In this document: piece after piece, positions 8,292-18,116 of the stretch | Layout: each line of letters begins with the position of its first letter | How positions within the stretch are numbered: the stretch's first letter is position 1 | Assembly: GCF_001579045.1 (NCBI RefSeq) | Contig: NZ_KQ970261.1 | Coordinates: forward strand, 150,534-214,533 | DNA from: Streptococcus mitis | Lineage (GTDB): Bacteria > Bacillota > Bacilli > Lactobacillales > Streptococcaceae | DNA length: 64,000 bases | Direction: 5' to 3' | The notes under the pieces: generated by a model | Told to the model about the DNA's origin: nothing | The model's database searches: none | What the model saw: only the letters and a program-made list of their open reading frames with translations | Position numbers and translations under genes: made by a program

Positions 8292-10328
8292 TTATTTAGT
8301 GTTAATTTGGTTAAAACGAGCAAGCTTAGCAGCTTTTTGAGTTAAATGAGATAAGATAGCCAAACGATTTTGACGGACAGCCTGATTTTCGGCCATAACC
8401 ATAGTATTTTCAAAGAAAGCATCAATGACCGGGCTAAGAGCAAAGAGTTGTTTCAATTGTTGTCTTGCAGTACCTGATAAAACGAGTGTTTCTACTGCTT
8501 CCGCCAAGGCTTTTTCTTCTTCATTCTCAAAGAGAGCTGAATCAACTGCAACAACTCCTTCTGCCTTCTCAGCTAAGTTAAAGGCACGAGAAAGTGATTC
8601 AACAGATGGTTTAAAGTCTTCTTCCTTGCTTGCTTCTACAAGAGCACTTGCTACTTCTAGCATATCTGCCACAACAAAGTTTGATCCTGCAAGAACGGCT
8701 TCCTTGATGTCTTTTGGAGTAGAACCCATCATCTTATCAACACGAGCCTTGATAAAGTCCATCACATCTGCCTTATTTTCATAAGTCAAACTATCGAAAT
8801 TCAAAGCATAAAGGCTATCAATCAGATCATCCATAGCAATATGCCAACCAAAAGCATCCAAGATACGAACCACACCTTGGGTTGCACGACGAAGGGCATA
8901 AGGGTCATTAGAACCTGATGGAATCAAACCTACTGAGAAGAAACTCAAAATCGTATCCAATTTGTCTGCAATGGCTAGAACTGCGCCGACCTTGCTCTCT
9001 GGAAGTTCTCCTTCAGCTGATGTAGGCATGTAATGTTCACGAATAGCAGCTGCCACTGCTGGAGTTTCACCAGCAAGAAGGGCATATTTTTCACCCATAA
9101 TTCCCTGGAGCTCGTCAAATTCACCAACCATACCTGTCAACAAGTCAAACTTGTAAATGGCTGCTGCACGGGCTAGGTCAACTGTTTCATCAGCTGATAA
9201 ACCTGCTTTTTCTGCCAAGAGAATAGCAATCTGACCAGTACGAATCATGTGTTCACGAAGGGAACCAATTTTCTCATGGAAAGTCACATTGTTTAATTTT
9301 TCAACAAGATCTGAAATGACCAATTTTTGATCTTCACGCCAGAAGAATTCACCGTCTTCCAAGCGGGCTACCAAAACTTTTTCATTTCCTTTGATGACAT
9401 TTTCCAAATGCTCTGCGTTTCCGTTACGAACAGAAATGAAGTTTGGCAAGAGTTTTCCATCTTGATCACGAACAACAAAGTAACGTTGGTGTTCCTTCAT
9501 CGAAGTTACCAAGACTTCTTCCGGAACTTCAAGGTATTTAGCATCAAAACTTCCCATAAAGGCAGTTGGGTATTCAACCAAGTTCAAGACTTCATTCAGC
9601 AAATCAGCATCAATCTCGATACGTACACCATGTTCAACTTCGATTGCCTTGATTTGGTCAACAATCATTTGCTCACGTTCACGTGGATCTGCAATTACAT
9701 ACTGTGCACGAAGGTCTTCTTCATAGCTCAATGCTGACTGAATCTTAGTTTCTTGTCCCAAGAAACGATGGCCACGGCTCACACGCCCTCCCTTAATATC
9801 AAGGAAATCCAAATCAAATTCTTCTTCATCTAAAAGAACTGTTAAAGTGTGAACAGGACGAATGTATTCAAAGCTATTGCCAGCCCAGTGCATGCTGACA
9901 GGGAAAGTCAATGACTTCAAGACATCTACAACACCAGGAACAATGGCTTCAACTGCTTGACCAATTTCTTCCTTAGTGACATAGACATATTCTTCACCCT
10001 TGATTTCACGGAATTCGATATCTTCAACCGTCAAACCTTTGCCACGAACAAATCCTTGAGCTGCTTTTGTGAAGTTTCCATCACTATCCAAGGCAATTTT
10101 CTTTGCTGGCCCCTTAAAATCTTCTGTCAAATCAGCCTGTTTGTCTGCAAGACCAGTCACACGAACAGCCAAACGACGTGGTGTTGAGAAGGTTTGAACA
10201 GCTTCAAAAGACAGGCGGTTTTCCTTGAGGAAGGCTGCCATTTTTTCGCCTAGTTGTTTTTCACTTGGTGTGACAACATAGGCTGGTAATTCTTCAAGAC
10301 CGAGTTCTACTAATAAGTTTTTTGTCAT
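8292..10328 (-). CDS. glyS: Glycyl-tRNA synthetase beta subunit
   Basis: 678 residues, the usual length. With GlyQ it forms the bacterial alpha2beta2 enzyme that charges tRNA-Gly; the beta subunit binds the tRNA. Seen: [19 protein letters not shown] start, the HD-like central region ([43 protein letters not shown]) and the C-terminal DALR-type anticodon domain ending [13 protein letters not shown]. Preceded by CGGAG and separated from glyQ by 211 bases that hold two strong stem-loops. Confidence 0.97.
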   Translation of the reverse strand: MTKNLLVELGLEELPAYVVTPSEKQLGEKMAAFLKENRLSFEAVQTFSTPRRLAVRVTGLADKQADLTEDFKGPAKKIALDSDGNFTKAAQGFVRGKGLTVEDIEFREIKGEEYVYVTKEEIGQAVEAIVPGVVDVLKSLTFPVSMHWAGNSFEYIRPVHTLTVLLDEEEFDLDFLDIKGGRVSRGHRFLGQETKIQSALSYEEDLRAQYVIADPREREQMIVDQIKAIEVEHGVRIEIDADLLNEVLNLVEYPTAFMGSFDAKYLEVPEEVLVTSMKEHQRYFVVRDQDGKLLPNFISVRNGNAEHLENVIKGNEKVLVARLEDGEFFWREDQKLVISDLVEKLNNVTFHEKIGSLREHMIRTGQIAILLAEKAGLSADETVDLARAAAIYKFDLLTGMVGEFDELQGIMGEKYALLAGETPAVAAAIREHYMPTSAEGELPESKVGAVLAIADKLDTILSFFSVGLIPSGSNDPYALRRATQGVVRILDAFGWHIAMDDLIDSLYALNFDSLTYENKADVMDFIKARVDKMMGSTPKDIKEAVLAGSNFVVADMLEVASALVEASKEEDFKPSVESLSRAFNLAEKAEGVVAVDSALFENEEEKALAEAVETLVLSGTARQQLKQLFALSPVIDAFFENTMVMAENQAVRQNRLAILSHLTQKAAKLARFNQINTK

Positions 10329-10414
10329 GTTTTTTCTCCGAAAAGTATCTTTTTATTTTCCAGCTTGCCTTATGTGATTGGCACGCAAGCAACCAACTTC
10401 GTTGTTTCATTGCT

Positions 10415-10472
10415 AAAATTGGAGCCAAAAGTCTCCAATTTTGCCTAGTATCCTTAGTTTCACTAAGGATAC
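10415..10472. repeat. Two adjacent perfect stem-loops between glyQ and glyS
   Basis: Arms 10415-10424 / 10433-10442 (AAAATTGGAG) and 10448-10457 / 10463-10472 (GTATCCTTAG), each a perfect 10-bp stem. Neither is followed by a clear T-run in the direction of transcription, so they look like repeat remnants or RNA processing/stability elements rather than terminators. Confidence 0.6.
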
Positions 10473-10539
10473 CTTCATCACTGCGACAACTTGCTCAGGG
10501 CTCACTCTGTTCGCCCATTTTCGTAATTTGTCACTCTCT

Positions 10540-11457
10540 TTATTCTGCGTCTTCTGCTAGGAGTTTAGCTCGTGTTGCTTCATCTAAAAGTGGGTAGCCT
10601 AGGCGTTTGCGTTCTGCGACAAAGGTTTTGGCTACGACACGGGCCAAGTTACGGATACGTGCAATATAGCCTGCGCGCTCTGTTACAGATACGGCACCAC
10701 GTGCATCAAGCAGGTTGAAGGTATGTGAACATTTGAGAACATAGTCATAGGCAGGGTGAACCAAGCCTTCTTCCAAGGCACGACCAGCTTCTTTTTCAAA
10801 CTTATCAAAGTTTTCAAGCAACATTTCTTGATCCGAAATTTCAAATGAATATTTTGAATGCTCGTACTCAGGCTGGATAAAGATTTCTCCGTATTTTACA
10901 CCATCGGCCCACTCAATATCATAGACAGAATCTACTTCTTGAATGTAAGAAGCCAAGCGCTCCAAACCATAGGTAACTTCCGCAGTCACAGGGCCAGTTG
11001 CCAGTCCACCTACTTGTTGGAAATAAGTGAACTGAGTGATTTCCATACCGTCAAGCCAAACTTCCCAACCAAGACCAGCTGAACCAGTAGATGGATTTTC
11101 CCAGTTATCCTCAACGAAACGAATATCGTGCTCCAAAGGATTGATTCCCAATTTTTCCAAAGACTCAAGGTAAAGTTCCTGGATGTTTGATGGAGATGGC
11201 TTCATGACCACTTGGAATTGGTGGTGTTGGTAAAGACGGTTAGGGTTTTCCCCGTAACGACCGTCAGCAGGACGACGTGATGGCTCTACATAAGCCGCAT
11301 TCCATGGCTCAGGTCCGATAGCACGAAGGAAAGTGTAAGGACTCATTGTTCCCGCACCTTTTTCATTATCATAAGCCTGCATAAGCATACAACCTTGGTC
11401 ATTCCAAAATTGTTGCAAAGTAAGGATGATTTCCTGGAAAGTCAATTTTTTAGACAT
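10540..11457 (-). CDS. glyQ: Glycyl-tRNA synthetase alpha subunit
   Basis: 305 residues. This is the catalytic subunit of the tetrameric glycyl-tRNA synthetase; class II fold. Starts [20 protein letters not shown], with [17 protein letters not shown], the motif-2 like [19 protein letters not shown] and [15 protein letters not shown] lies 7 bases before the ATG. The same ribosome site and first seven codons occur again about 170 bases upstream (see the small ORF at 11554). Confidence 0.97.
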   Translation of the reverse strand: MSKKLTFQEIILTLQQFWNDQGCMLMQAYDNEKGAGTMSPYTFLRAIGPEPWNAAYVEPSRRPADGRYGENPNRLYQHHQFQVVMKPSPSNIQELYLESLEKLGINPLEHDIRFVEDNWENPSTGSAGLGWEVWLDGMEITQFTYFQQVGGLATGPVTAEVTYGLERLASYIQEVDSVYDIEWADGVKYGEIFIQPEYEHSKYSFEISDQEMLLENFDKFEKEAGRALEEGLVHPAYDYVLKCSHTFNLLDARGAVSVTERAGYIARIRNLARVVAKTFVAERKRLGYPLLDEATRAKLLAEDAE

Positions 11458-11460
11458 TAT

Positions 11461-11628
11461 TTACTCCTTTTTATATAAATTACTTGCGACACGAGTCTGC
11501 CTCGTCGATCATACGAGGCAAGACGAGTTAGTACTGCGTCTAGCTCAGGCACTCTAGTGCTGAGCGTGGTGCAGCCCGACTGTAAGGAGGCCTCTGCCAC
11601 TGACGCAGTAAAATGTTAATTTCTTAGA
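11461..11628 (-). repeat. Dyad-rich insert in the glyQ leader
   Basis: Between the two copies of the glyQ start lies about 150 bp that begins TACTGCGTC and contains its exact complement GACGCAGTA about 65 bases on, plus a second hairpin GCCTCGT / ACGAGGC and the motif GTGTCGCAA. The last motif also occurs in the metK leader insert (and as GTTGTCGCA between glyQ and glyS). It looks like a short non-coding repeat flanked by a duplicated target. Confidence 0.45.
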
Positions 11629-11631
11629 CAT
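11554..11631 (-). CDS. Short ORF duplicating the glyQ translation start
   Basis: ATG at 11631 preceded by AAAGGAGTAAAAA. The first seven codons give MSKKLTF, exactly the GlyQ start, after which the frame diverges and stops at a TAG after 25 codons. It is either a leftover of a duplication made when a short element entered the glyQ leader, or an upstream ORF that takes up ribosomes. The DNA copies differ at several third positions, so the event is not recent. Confidence 0.4.
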   Translation of the reverse strand: MSKKLTFYCVSGRGLLTVGLHHAQH

Positions 11632-11649
11632 TTTTTACTCCTTTAGTTT

Positions 11650-12411
11650 TTATATTTCTTTCTCAATTAATTTTTGCTGAACAAACCAATTCAACAAGGG
11701 AAGAGTTTTATCTGTATTTGCCCATAGATGATAAGAATCAAAGACCGCTTGTACACTACCTAGATTTTCTACCAACTTATCTACTGTCAAAAAACTGCGC
11801 CAGTATTCGTAAAAAATACTTGCATAGTTCTTATCATAAGTCGAAGAACCAAAATCATTCAATGAATGCCAACCATACTTCTTCTGAAAAAGTTCTACGA
11901 GAGATTGATTACAAATTTTTTCCGCCTGAAATTCCTCTTCTGTCAAGAAATACTTGCGACTAATATATTCAACCATCCCCTCTTCGAACCAGATATAAGA
12001 GTCATAACCATCAAAATCATCTAAAAAATACTCCGACCAATGAGCTAACTCATGTCCTATAATCTGTAAGAGGAAATTTTCAGATAAAGAATGATAGTGA
12101 CTTTCTATTGCTTGAGTTTGCTGAGAACACTCGTAGTCCATCAACTGATACAAATACAACTCTTTCCAAACAGCTAAATCAGGCGTCATAACCATTCGTC
12201 TATTATTTGTATAGGCTGGAACAGCGCTTTCCCTAATAATCTGTGTAGCAGCATTAAAACTTGACCAAATAACGGCTTGCGGTAAATCACAGACTGCAAG
12301 TTCATTCTTTAAAAAAGATTGATAATCTTTCAACTTTTCAGTATTTCTTACTACAAAATCACGAAATGCAGCTAGTTGACTATCGTCTTTTACAAGATAA
12401 AGGTTTTCCAC
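11650..12411 (-). CDS. Uncharacterised protein with a zincin-like HExxH motif
   Basis: 253 residues from a GTG at 12411, chosen because AGGAGA lies 5 bases before it; the open frame to 12468 runs into the T-box terminator region. Residues about 138-165 read GHELAHWSEYFLDDFDG and then IWFEEGMVEYISRKYF. HExxH plus a glutamate about 20 residues on is the gluzincin zinc-peptidase pattern. There is no signal peptide, so it should act in the cytoplasm. It is the first gene after the glycine T-box and is therefore co-regulated with glyQ and glyS, which is unusual. Substrate unknown. Confidence 0.7.
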   Translation of the reverse strand: MENLYLVKDDSQLAAFRDFVVRNTEKLKDYQSFLKNELAVCDLPQAVIWSSFNAATQIIRESAVPAYTNNRRMVMTPDLAVWKELYLYQLMDYECSQQTQAIESHYHSLSENFLLQIIGHELAHWSEYFLDDFDGYDSYIWFEEGMVEYISRKYFLTEEEFQAEKICNQSLVELFQKKYGWHSLNDFGSSTYDKNYASIFYEYWRSFLTVDKLVENLGSVQAVFDSYHLWANTDKTLPLLNWFVQQKLIEKEI

Positions 12412-12479
12412 GTCTCTCCTTTCTTTCACACAATAGACTGAATAAGCAAAAGAACCGAATTTCAACACCCAAGCCTTGC

Positions 12480-12632
12480 GACTAGGGGCGTCAGAAACGC
12501 GGTTCCACCCTAATTTATTACTTCATTGTTTTTGAAAATACTACAGAAAGCGCCAGTTCTTTATTTTGCCCTACTTGGCTCCCACTATCCCAAGCTCGCT
12601 TGAAGAACGCCATAAGACTTTCTTTCCTGTTG
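12480..12632 (-). promoter_or_regulatory. Glycine T-box leader
   Basis: The minus strand carries the T-box sequence AGGGTGGAACCGCG at 12498-12511. Upstream, the stem I landmarks AGCGAGCTTGGGATAGTGG and GAACTGGCGC are visible, with GGC (12552-12554) as the likely glycine specifier. Uncharged tRNA-Gly would pair with both sites and let transcription continue. A stem ACGCCC / GGGTGT follows, but its T-run is weak. This matches control of glyQ and glyS downstream. Confidence 0.88.
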
Positions 12633-12635
12633 ACT

Positions 12636-12664
12636 ATTATATCAAAAATTGGAACAATGTACAA
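12636..12664 (-). promoter_or_regulatory. Promoter of the T-box glyQ-glyS operon
   Basis: -35 TTGTAC (12659-12664), 17-base spacer, -10 TATAAT (12636-12641) on the minus strand; start of transcription expected near 12629, just before stem I of the T-box. Confidence 0.8.
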
Positions 12665-12680
12665 TTCTTTTTATGATTTT

Positions 12681-13523
12681 CTAGAAATCCATATCATCAA
12701 CTCGTGGAGCACCAGACTGAACAGCAATCGCTTTTAAGGTTTCACGCTCCTCATGACTCAGTTCAATTCCAAAGCAATCAAGATTAGCTTGAATACGAGA
12801 AGCTGTGACAGATTTTGGAAGTGGTAAAAATCCTTCTGCTAAGCTCCAGGCCAAGGCTATCTGAGCAACAGACTTTCCGTGATTTGCCGCGATTTCTTGC
12901 ACTTGCTTGCTATCAAACAATTCTCCCTGACCAAAAGGTCCCCAAGCTTCCAATAAAATTCCTTTTTCTCGACAGTAATCTACGACTTCCTCTTGATAGA
13001 CACCTGGCGCCAAACGAACTTGATTGACCGCAGGAAGAATTTTTGCTGTTTCAAGCAAGGCATCCAAATGATGGGGAAGGAAATTACTAACTCCGATAGC
13101 ACGGATTTTGCCTTCTTGATAAAGCTCCTCCATCGCTCTCCAGACTTCTGAATTTCGGATTTTCCATTGGTCATTTTCTCTGAGCGGTTTTGGATTTGGC
13201 CAATGAATCAAATACAAATCCAAATATTCCAAGCCCAGCTTCTCTAAAGACTCTTCAAAAGCCTGACGAGCTTGCTCATAGCTGTGATTTGTATTCCAGA
13301 GTTTACTGGTTACAAAAATTTCCTCACGCGGAACGCCACTATCTTGAATAGCACGACCAACGCTTTCTTCATTTTTATAAATAGCTGCCGTATCGATATG
13401 GCGATAGCCTGCCTTTAAAGCCTCTAGAACAGCTTGATAGGCAATCTCCCCATTTTCAGCTTTCCAGGTTCCAAATCCCAGTACTGGAATCGTAACACCA
13501 TTATTTAAAGTATAAGATTTCAT
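12681..13523 (-). CDS. Aldo/keto reductase family oxidoreductase
   Basis: 280 residues, a TIM-barrel NADPH-dependent reductase. Seen: GFGTWKAENGE start, GYRHIDTAAIYKNEESVG with the catalytic Asp and Tyr near 45-50, LWNTNHS, LDLYLIHWPNP with the catalytic His near 107, and IGVSNFLPHHLD. This pattern fits the 2,5-diketo-gluconate/methylglyoxal reductase subfamily; the real substrate is not known. Single-gene unit between the T-box operon and pgdA. Confidence 0.93.
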   Translation of the reverse strand: MKSYTLNNGVTIPVLGFGTWKAENGEIAYQAVLEALKAGYRHIDTAAIYKNEESVGRAIQDSGVPREEIFVTSKLWNTNHSYEQARQAFEESLEKLGLEYLDLYLIHWPNPKPLRENDQWKIRNSEVWRAMEELYQEGKIRAIGVSNFLPHHLDALLETAKILPAVNQVRLAPGVYQEEVVDYCREKGILLEAWGPFGQGELFDSKQVQEIAANHGKSVAQIALAWSLAEGFLPLPKSVTASRIQANLDCFGIELSHEERETLKAIAVQSGAPRVDDMDF

Positions 13524-13599
13524 TATTTTTCCTTTCTATGAGAAGAAAATCCAAAGAAACAACTTCTCAAGGAAAACTTATCTCTTTAGATTTTGTGTA

Positions 13600-14991
13600 T
13601 TATTGGTCACGGTCGTAATAGAGCTGGTGAGGTTTAAGACGAGTATCTAACAAATCTGGAATTGTTACAAAGTCATAACCTTGCCCTTTCAAATAGTCAA
13701 TGACCTTTGGTAAAGCATTCACTGTTTCAGCATGGATATCATGCATGAGAATAATAGAACCATTCTTGACTTCACGCTGAATTTCTGTCAAAATAGATGC
13801 TTCATTTTTACTCTTCCAGTCCAGACTATCTACATCCCACATAATAAAGCTCAAATCTAAGCTTTTGCGAATGTCGTCTGTAATAGCTCCATAAGGGGGA
13901 CGCATAAGTTTAGAGCTAGGACCCAGCACCTTAGTTAGCGCATCCTCCGTATCAGTAATTTGTTTTTTAGCTTCATCAAGGGAAAGTTTTGAAAGCACTG
14001 GATGGCTCCAACTATGATTTCCAATAACATGACCATCTGCTTTCATGCGTTTCAAAATCTCCTCATTTCCAGGAACATTCTTACCTAAAACAAAGAAAGT
14101 TGCCTTAATACCATACTTAGAAAGTGTATCTAATGCTTGATTTGTCGTCGCAGGATTTGGTCCATCATCAAAAGTCAAGGCCACTACTTTACGATTTTTC
14201 TTTTCATAATAAGCCTTATATAGCTCTGCGTCCTTATCTAATAAATAAGAGGACTGAACAACTTCAAAGAAACTAGATACTGGCAAGGCAATCTCATCTA
14301 GATTTTCCACTGCCTGACTAGGATAAAGAATAATTTGGCTGTCCTTATAATCAAAGTTCCATGCAGACAAGTCTTGGTCAGAGAAACCTTTAACAATCTG
14401 ATCAATCTTTTCTTGCTCCAATTTCTTATCCTGTAAGAAAGAAGTCAGTTCTTTTATCAGTTGCTCTTTAGCCTTACTAGCATCTGAAAATAATTGATCA
14501 AGTGTAAAAGGTTTACCATCTTCTGTCAAATGCACTTTCGCTAGACTAGTTTTTTCAGTCTCTTCAACTTTTGACGAAGTTAAATCATAGACTTGTTTCA
14601 TCACACTTCGGTTGACAATACCTTTTAAAGTCGAATCCTGTTTCTCCGTATAATAAAAAACCAGATTTTCCTTGTCTTTCAGATTTTCCTTAATATCCTG
14701 TGTCATGATTTCTTTTACAGATAAAATCACTTGCTCCCCTTGGAGAGGATAATAGGCAATTACTTCGGCTTTTCCCTTACGAAAATGATCTTTCTGATTT
14801 CCCTCACTTAATTGATCATCTTTCTCTTTTTTAAGCGATTCAATCTTTTGTTCAAAGTTTTGTTTTGAAAATACCTTGTATCCAATCATTGAACCAAGGA
14901 CGCAAATACTTACCGAAAAGATAGCTACTAGGGCTATTAAACCGATTCTCTTTTTATCGTGCTCAACACGCTTTGCTCTACTTTTATTCAT
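13600..14991 (-). CDS. pgdA: Peptidoglycan N-acetylglucosamine deacetylase PgdA
   Basis: 463 residues. Removes acetyl groups from cell-wall GlcNAc and so protects against lysozyme. N-terminal membrane anchor at about 17-37 ([18 protein letters not shown]), an extracellular linker domain, then a NodB polysaccharide deacetylase domain from about 268. The catalytic motifs are intact: TFDDGP (metal Asp and base), HSWSH (two metal His), RPPYG, DVDSLDW and LMHDIH. The length equals the pneumococcal protein as I recall it. Stands alone downstream of metK. Confidence 0.95.
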   Translation of the reverse strand: MNKSRAKRVEHDKKRIGLIALVAIFSVSICVLGSMIGYKVFSKQNFEQKIESLKKEKDDQLSEGNQKDHFRKGKAEVIAYYPLQGEQVILSVKEIMTQDIKENLKDKENLVFYYTEKQDSTLKGIVNRSVMKQVYDLTSSKVEETEKTSLAKVHLTEDGKPFTLDQLFSDASKAKEQLIKELTSFLQDKKLEQEKIDQIVKGFSDQDLSAWNFDYKDSQIILYPSQAVENLDEIALPVSSFFEVVQSSYLLDKDAELYKAYYEKKNRKVVALTFDDGPNPATTNQALDTLSKYGIKATFFVLGKNVPGNEEILKRMKADGHVIGNHSWSHPVLSKLSLDEAKKQITDTEDALTKVLGPSSKLMRPPYGAITDDIRKSLDLSFIMWDVDSLDWKSKNEASILTEIQREVKNGSIILMHDIHAETVNALPKVIDYLKGQGYDFVTIPDLLDTRLKPHQLYYDRDQ

Positions 14992-15047
14992 AGAACCATC
15001 ATATCAAATTCAGGCTATAATTTCAATGATTTTAGAGGAAACAGTAT

Positions 15048-15078
15048 ATTAAAAAGAGAGGAAGTCCCCCTCTTAAGA
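15048..15078 (-). terminator. metK terminator
   Basis: Minus-strand hairpin with arms AAGAGG and CCTCTCTT followed by a T-run, directly after the metK stop. Confidence 0.6.
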
Positions 15079-15080
15079 TT

Positions 15081-16271
15081 TTATTTGACTGCTTCTTTTA
15101 AAGCATCTACCTTGTCCAAACGTTCCCATGGAAGATCAATATCTGTACGTCCCATGTGTCCATAAGCTGCTGTTTGACGGTAAATTGGACGCTTAAGATC
15201 CAGCATTTGGATAATTCCTGCAGGGCGAAGGTCAAAGATTTGACGAGCTGCTTTTTCAAGCTTACTTTCAGCTACTGTTCCTGTAGCAAAGGTATCGATA
15301 CGGACAGAAACAGGCTGGGCAACACCGATAGCGTAGGCCAATTGTACTTCCGCCTTCTTAGCAAGACCCGCTGCAACAATATTCTTGGCAATATAACGAG
15401 CTGCATATGAGGCAGAACGGTCCACCTTAGTCGCATCCTTACCAGAGAAGGCACCACCACCGTGACGAGAGTAGCCACCATAGGTATCCACGATAATCTT
15501 ACGACCAGTCAAGCCTGAGTCTCCTTGAGGTCCACCGATTACAAAGCGACCAGTTGGATTGATGAAGAATTTTGTTTGCTCATCCAAGTAAGAAGCTGGA
15601 ATAACTTCTCTGATAACCTTGCTAATGACATCATTGTGAATTTGTTCGTTGCTGACTTCTGGATCGTGCTGAGTTGAAATAATGACTGTGTCCACACGTA
15701 CTGGACGATCATTTTCATCATACTCAACTGTAACTTGTGATTTAGCATCTGGACGAAGATAGCTGATTTCACCAGACTTACGAAGTTCTGCCAGACGACG
15801 AACCAATTTATGACTGAGTGAGATTGGCAATGGCATGAGTTCTTCTGTTTCATCCACTGCAAATCCAAACATGAGCCCTTGGTCACCAGCACCAATCAAG
15901 TCAAGCGGATCTCGGTCTGCATTCCCACGAACCTCCAAGGCTTCGTTAACACCTTGGGCAATATCAGGAGATTGTTCTACCAGAGATGGATGTACTCCTA
16001 CAGTCTCAGCAGAAAAACCATATTCTGTATTGGTGTAGCCAATCTCTGCAATGGTATCACGAACCACACGGTTAATATCCACATAGGCATTTGTAGAAAT
16101 TTCACCAAAAACGTGGACGGAACCAGTATATACAGCTGTCTCCGCAGCAACGTGCGCCTCTGGATCCTTAGCTAAAATAGCATCCAAAATAGCATCTGAA
16201 ATTTGGTCTGCAATCTTATCTGGATGCCCCTCAGATACAGATTCAGACGTGAATAATTTACGTTCTGACAT
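15081..16271 (-). CDS. metK: S-adenosylmethionine synthetase
   Basis: 396 residues. Makes SAM from methionine and ATP. Seen: [17 protein letters not shown] with the catalytic His near 15, the central [10 protein letters not shown] loop near 118-127, [14 protein letters not shown] near 260 and the P-loop-like GGGAFSGKD near 277-285. The start has an unusual all-G ribosome site (GGGGGGAC) that is part of an SMK riboswitch in the leader. Single-gene unit. Confidence 0.98.
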   Translation of the reverse strand: MSERKLFTSESVSEGHPDKIADQISDAILDAILAKDPEAHVAAETAVYTGSVHVFGEISTNAYVDINRVVRDTIAEIGYTNTEYGFSAETVGVHPSLVEQSPDIAQGVNEALEVRGNADRDPLDLIGAGDQGLMFGFAVDETEELMPLPISLSHKLVRRLAELRKSGEISYLRPDAKSQVTVEYDENDRPVRVDTVIISTQHDPEVSNEQIHNDVISKVIREVIPASYLDEQTKFFINPTGRFVIGGPQGDSGLTGRKIIVDTYGGYSRHGGGAFSGKDATKVDRSASYAARYIAKNIVAAGLAKKAEVQLAYAIGVAQPVSVRIDTFATGTVAESKLEKAARQIFDLRPAGIIQMLDLKRPIYRQTAAYGHMGRTDIDLPWERLDKVDALKEAVK

Positions 16272-16277
16272 AAAAAT

Positions 16278-16511
16278 GTCCCCCCTTAAAAATAGTGTTA
16301 TAGAGTTACAAAGTACTGATAGAAATCCCTATCATCTACGAGTTGCGACACGTAAGAAAAAACGATACTTTTTATTTCTGAAGCTAGTAAGGCGCATAGG
16401 GTGACCGCCCTATATCGGCAACCGTAGAATGACGAACGACTTTGGAGCCGTCATTCTTTGCTAGTTGCGACTCGAAAGAAAAAATAGAAATTTCTACCAT
16501 CTTATCGGGAC
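16278..16511 (-). promoter_or_regulatory. SMK box (SAM-III) riboswitch in the metK leader, with a long internal insert
   Basis: The ribosome site GGGGGGAC (16278-16285) is complementary to GTCCC at 16507-16511 near the start of the leader; this SD/anti-SD pair is the hallmark of the SMK box. GATGG follows the anti-SD, and CTTTGTAAC lies before the SD as in the known fold. GGTAGAAAT (16490-16498) pairs with ATTTCTATC (16318-16326). SAM binding would hide the SD and block metK translation. The stem encloses about 160 bases not needed for the fold. Confidence 0.8.
16327..16489 (-). repeat. Insert inside the SMK leader, flanked by imperfect direct repeats
   Basis: On the minus strand the insert starts with TTTTTTCTTTCGAGTCGCAA and ends with a related copy TTTTTTCTTACGTGTCGCAA. 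Between them is a strong hairpin (GAATGACGGCTCC ... and TCGTCATTC). The direct repeats suggest duplication or a short mobile repeat. It sits in the loop of the SMK stem, where length is known to vary between species. Confidence 0.5.
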
Positions 16512-16525
16512 TATATAACTTTATC

Positions 16526-16554
16526 ATTATACCATTTTTTAACGCAATTTACAG
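16526..16554 (-). promoter_or_regulatory. metK promoter
   Basis: Extended -10 TGGTATAAT (TATAAT at 16526-16531) with a poor -35 CTGTAA at 17-base spacing. Transcription would start near 16519, a few bases before the anti-SD of the riboswitch. Confidence 0.65.
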
Positions 16555-16590
16555 TCTTTAACGTAGTGTTTCTATTTAGATAGTTCATTC

Positions 16591-17976
16591 TCATAAATAA
16601 AAAAGTTGGAGCTCAGTACTCCAACAATTTCTATTAAAATGTTTGACGTTTTGCTTTACGCTCTGCACGACCGCGAGCACGATTTTCAGCACGCTTGGTC
16701 TTGCGACGTTTTTCATCAACCGCCCATTGAATTTTCTTCTTATAACCTGGTTTGACTTTTTTCTTTTCTTTTTAACCAAACCAATCATTTCGATATCAAG
16801 TTTATCTTGTGTTTTCTCACGGTTGGCACGACGATCACGGTCATAAGTATCTTGAAATTCCCCGTCTTTGACCATCTTAGGAGTAAACTTGATTCCCAAT
16901 TTCTCCAACTCACGGATATCCGAGTCATCACTTGGCTGATAAAGGGTAATAGCTGTACCTGGTAGTCCATTTCGTCCAGTACGACCAACACGGTGAACAA
17001 AGAAGGACAAATCTTGCGGAATGGCATCATTGATGACATGGCTGACACCTTCAATGTCAATTCCACGCGCTGCCAAATCTGTTGCGACAATATACTCAAA
17101 ATCCAGATTTTTCACCTGGTTCATGATACGTTTGCGCTCACGAGGGGCAATATCCCCATGAATCTTTGCCACCTTCAAACCTTGAGCAGTCAAGTATGCA
17201 TGTAATTCATCAGCACGCGTTTTAGTGTTAACAAAAATCATTGCCAAATACGGTTGCATCAACTGAGTCAACTGGTAAATTTGAGCATTCTTATCTCGGC
17301 CCTTGGTTGAAATCAACCAATTATCAATGGTATCAGAAATGACCGTTTTGGTCTTGATTTTCTCCATAACAGGATTTGATAAGTATTTTTTCAAGAATGG
17401 TTGCAATTTTTGTGGAATAGTAGCTGAGAAGACCATGAATTGCAGGTCTTTTGGAAGGCTGCCAGCAATCTTATCAACAGTTTCCAAGAATCCCATATCC
17501 AAGGTCATGTCTGCCTCATCGACCACAAAGGTCTTGGCCTTGTGAATAGCCAAATCACCAGATTTAACCAAGTCGTAGATACGGCCTGGTGTTCCAATAA
17601 CAATATGAGGCTGATTGCTTGCCAATTTCTCAATCTGGCGAGCCTTATCCGTACCACCCACATAATTAACCACACGAACTTCGACATCTGAGTGAGCAGC
17701 AATCTGGCGGGCTGCTTGGTAAATTTGAGTAGCCAACTCACGACTCGGTGCAGTAATCACTGCTTGTACACTATCGCTAGCTTCATCTAATTGCTGGAAA
17801 ATCGGTAACAAGAAAGTATGAGTCTTACCTGAACCTGTTTTTGATTCTCCTACTAGGTCACGACCTGCCAAGACAATGGGAATCAACTTATCTTGTACCT
17901 CTGTTGGAGTTGTAAATTTCAACTCCTGCAAGGCTTCTCTAATATAGTTTTTAAATTGAAATTTCGTAAATGACAT
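16591..17976 (-). pseudogene. cshB: DEAD-box RNA helicase (CshB-like) with a 3'-end frameshift
   Basis: 461 codons as read. Helicase core is intact: Q motif FTTPTEVQ, motif I ESKTGSGKT, DEAD at about 154-157, SAT, then IATDLAARGIDIEG and HRVGRTGR. After LVKKKRKK the reading frame shifts. In the next frame the minus strand gives KVKPGYKKKIQWAVDEKRRK and ends RAERKAKRQTF at 16634, which matches the basic tail of CshB. One A is missing from A-runs at 16757-16773, so about 42 tail residues are replaced. The core may still work; the tail contacts RNA or ribosomes. Confidence 0.88.
16599..16625 (-). terminator. Terminator of the cshB-like gene
   Basis: Minus-strand stem GTTGGAG / CTCCAAC with a 7-base loop, followed by TTTTTT. 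It lies after the ancestral stop codon of the helicase (16634-16636) but before the stop used by the frameshifted frame (16591-16593). Confidence 0.85.
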
Positions 17977-18042
17977 AATATCCTCGATTCTATCTATCCT
18001 ATCAATTATACCATATTTTATTCCATTTCAGTAATCTCACTT

Positions 18043-18105
18043 ATTTAGGCTATTTCCTGTAGCTTCTCTAGTCAGAAAAAGGCTGGAACTTGTGAATCCC
18101 AACCT
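18043..18105 (-). terminator. Terminator of the endonuclease-family gene
   Basis: Minus-strand inverted repeat AGGTTGGGA / TTCCAGCCT followed by TTTTT, 20-30 bases after the stop of the gene at 18117. Confidence 0.7.
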
Positions 18106-18116
18106 CTTTTCAGTCA

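Noticed and set aside
10322-10597. Plus-strand open frame of 91 codons across the glyQ-glyS gap
   Set aside because: It overlaps the ends of two conserved genes and stem-loop repeats and has no ribosome site or recognisable domain.
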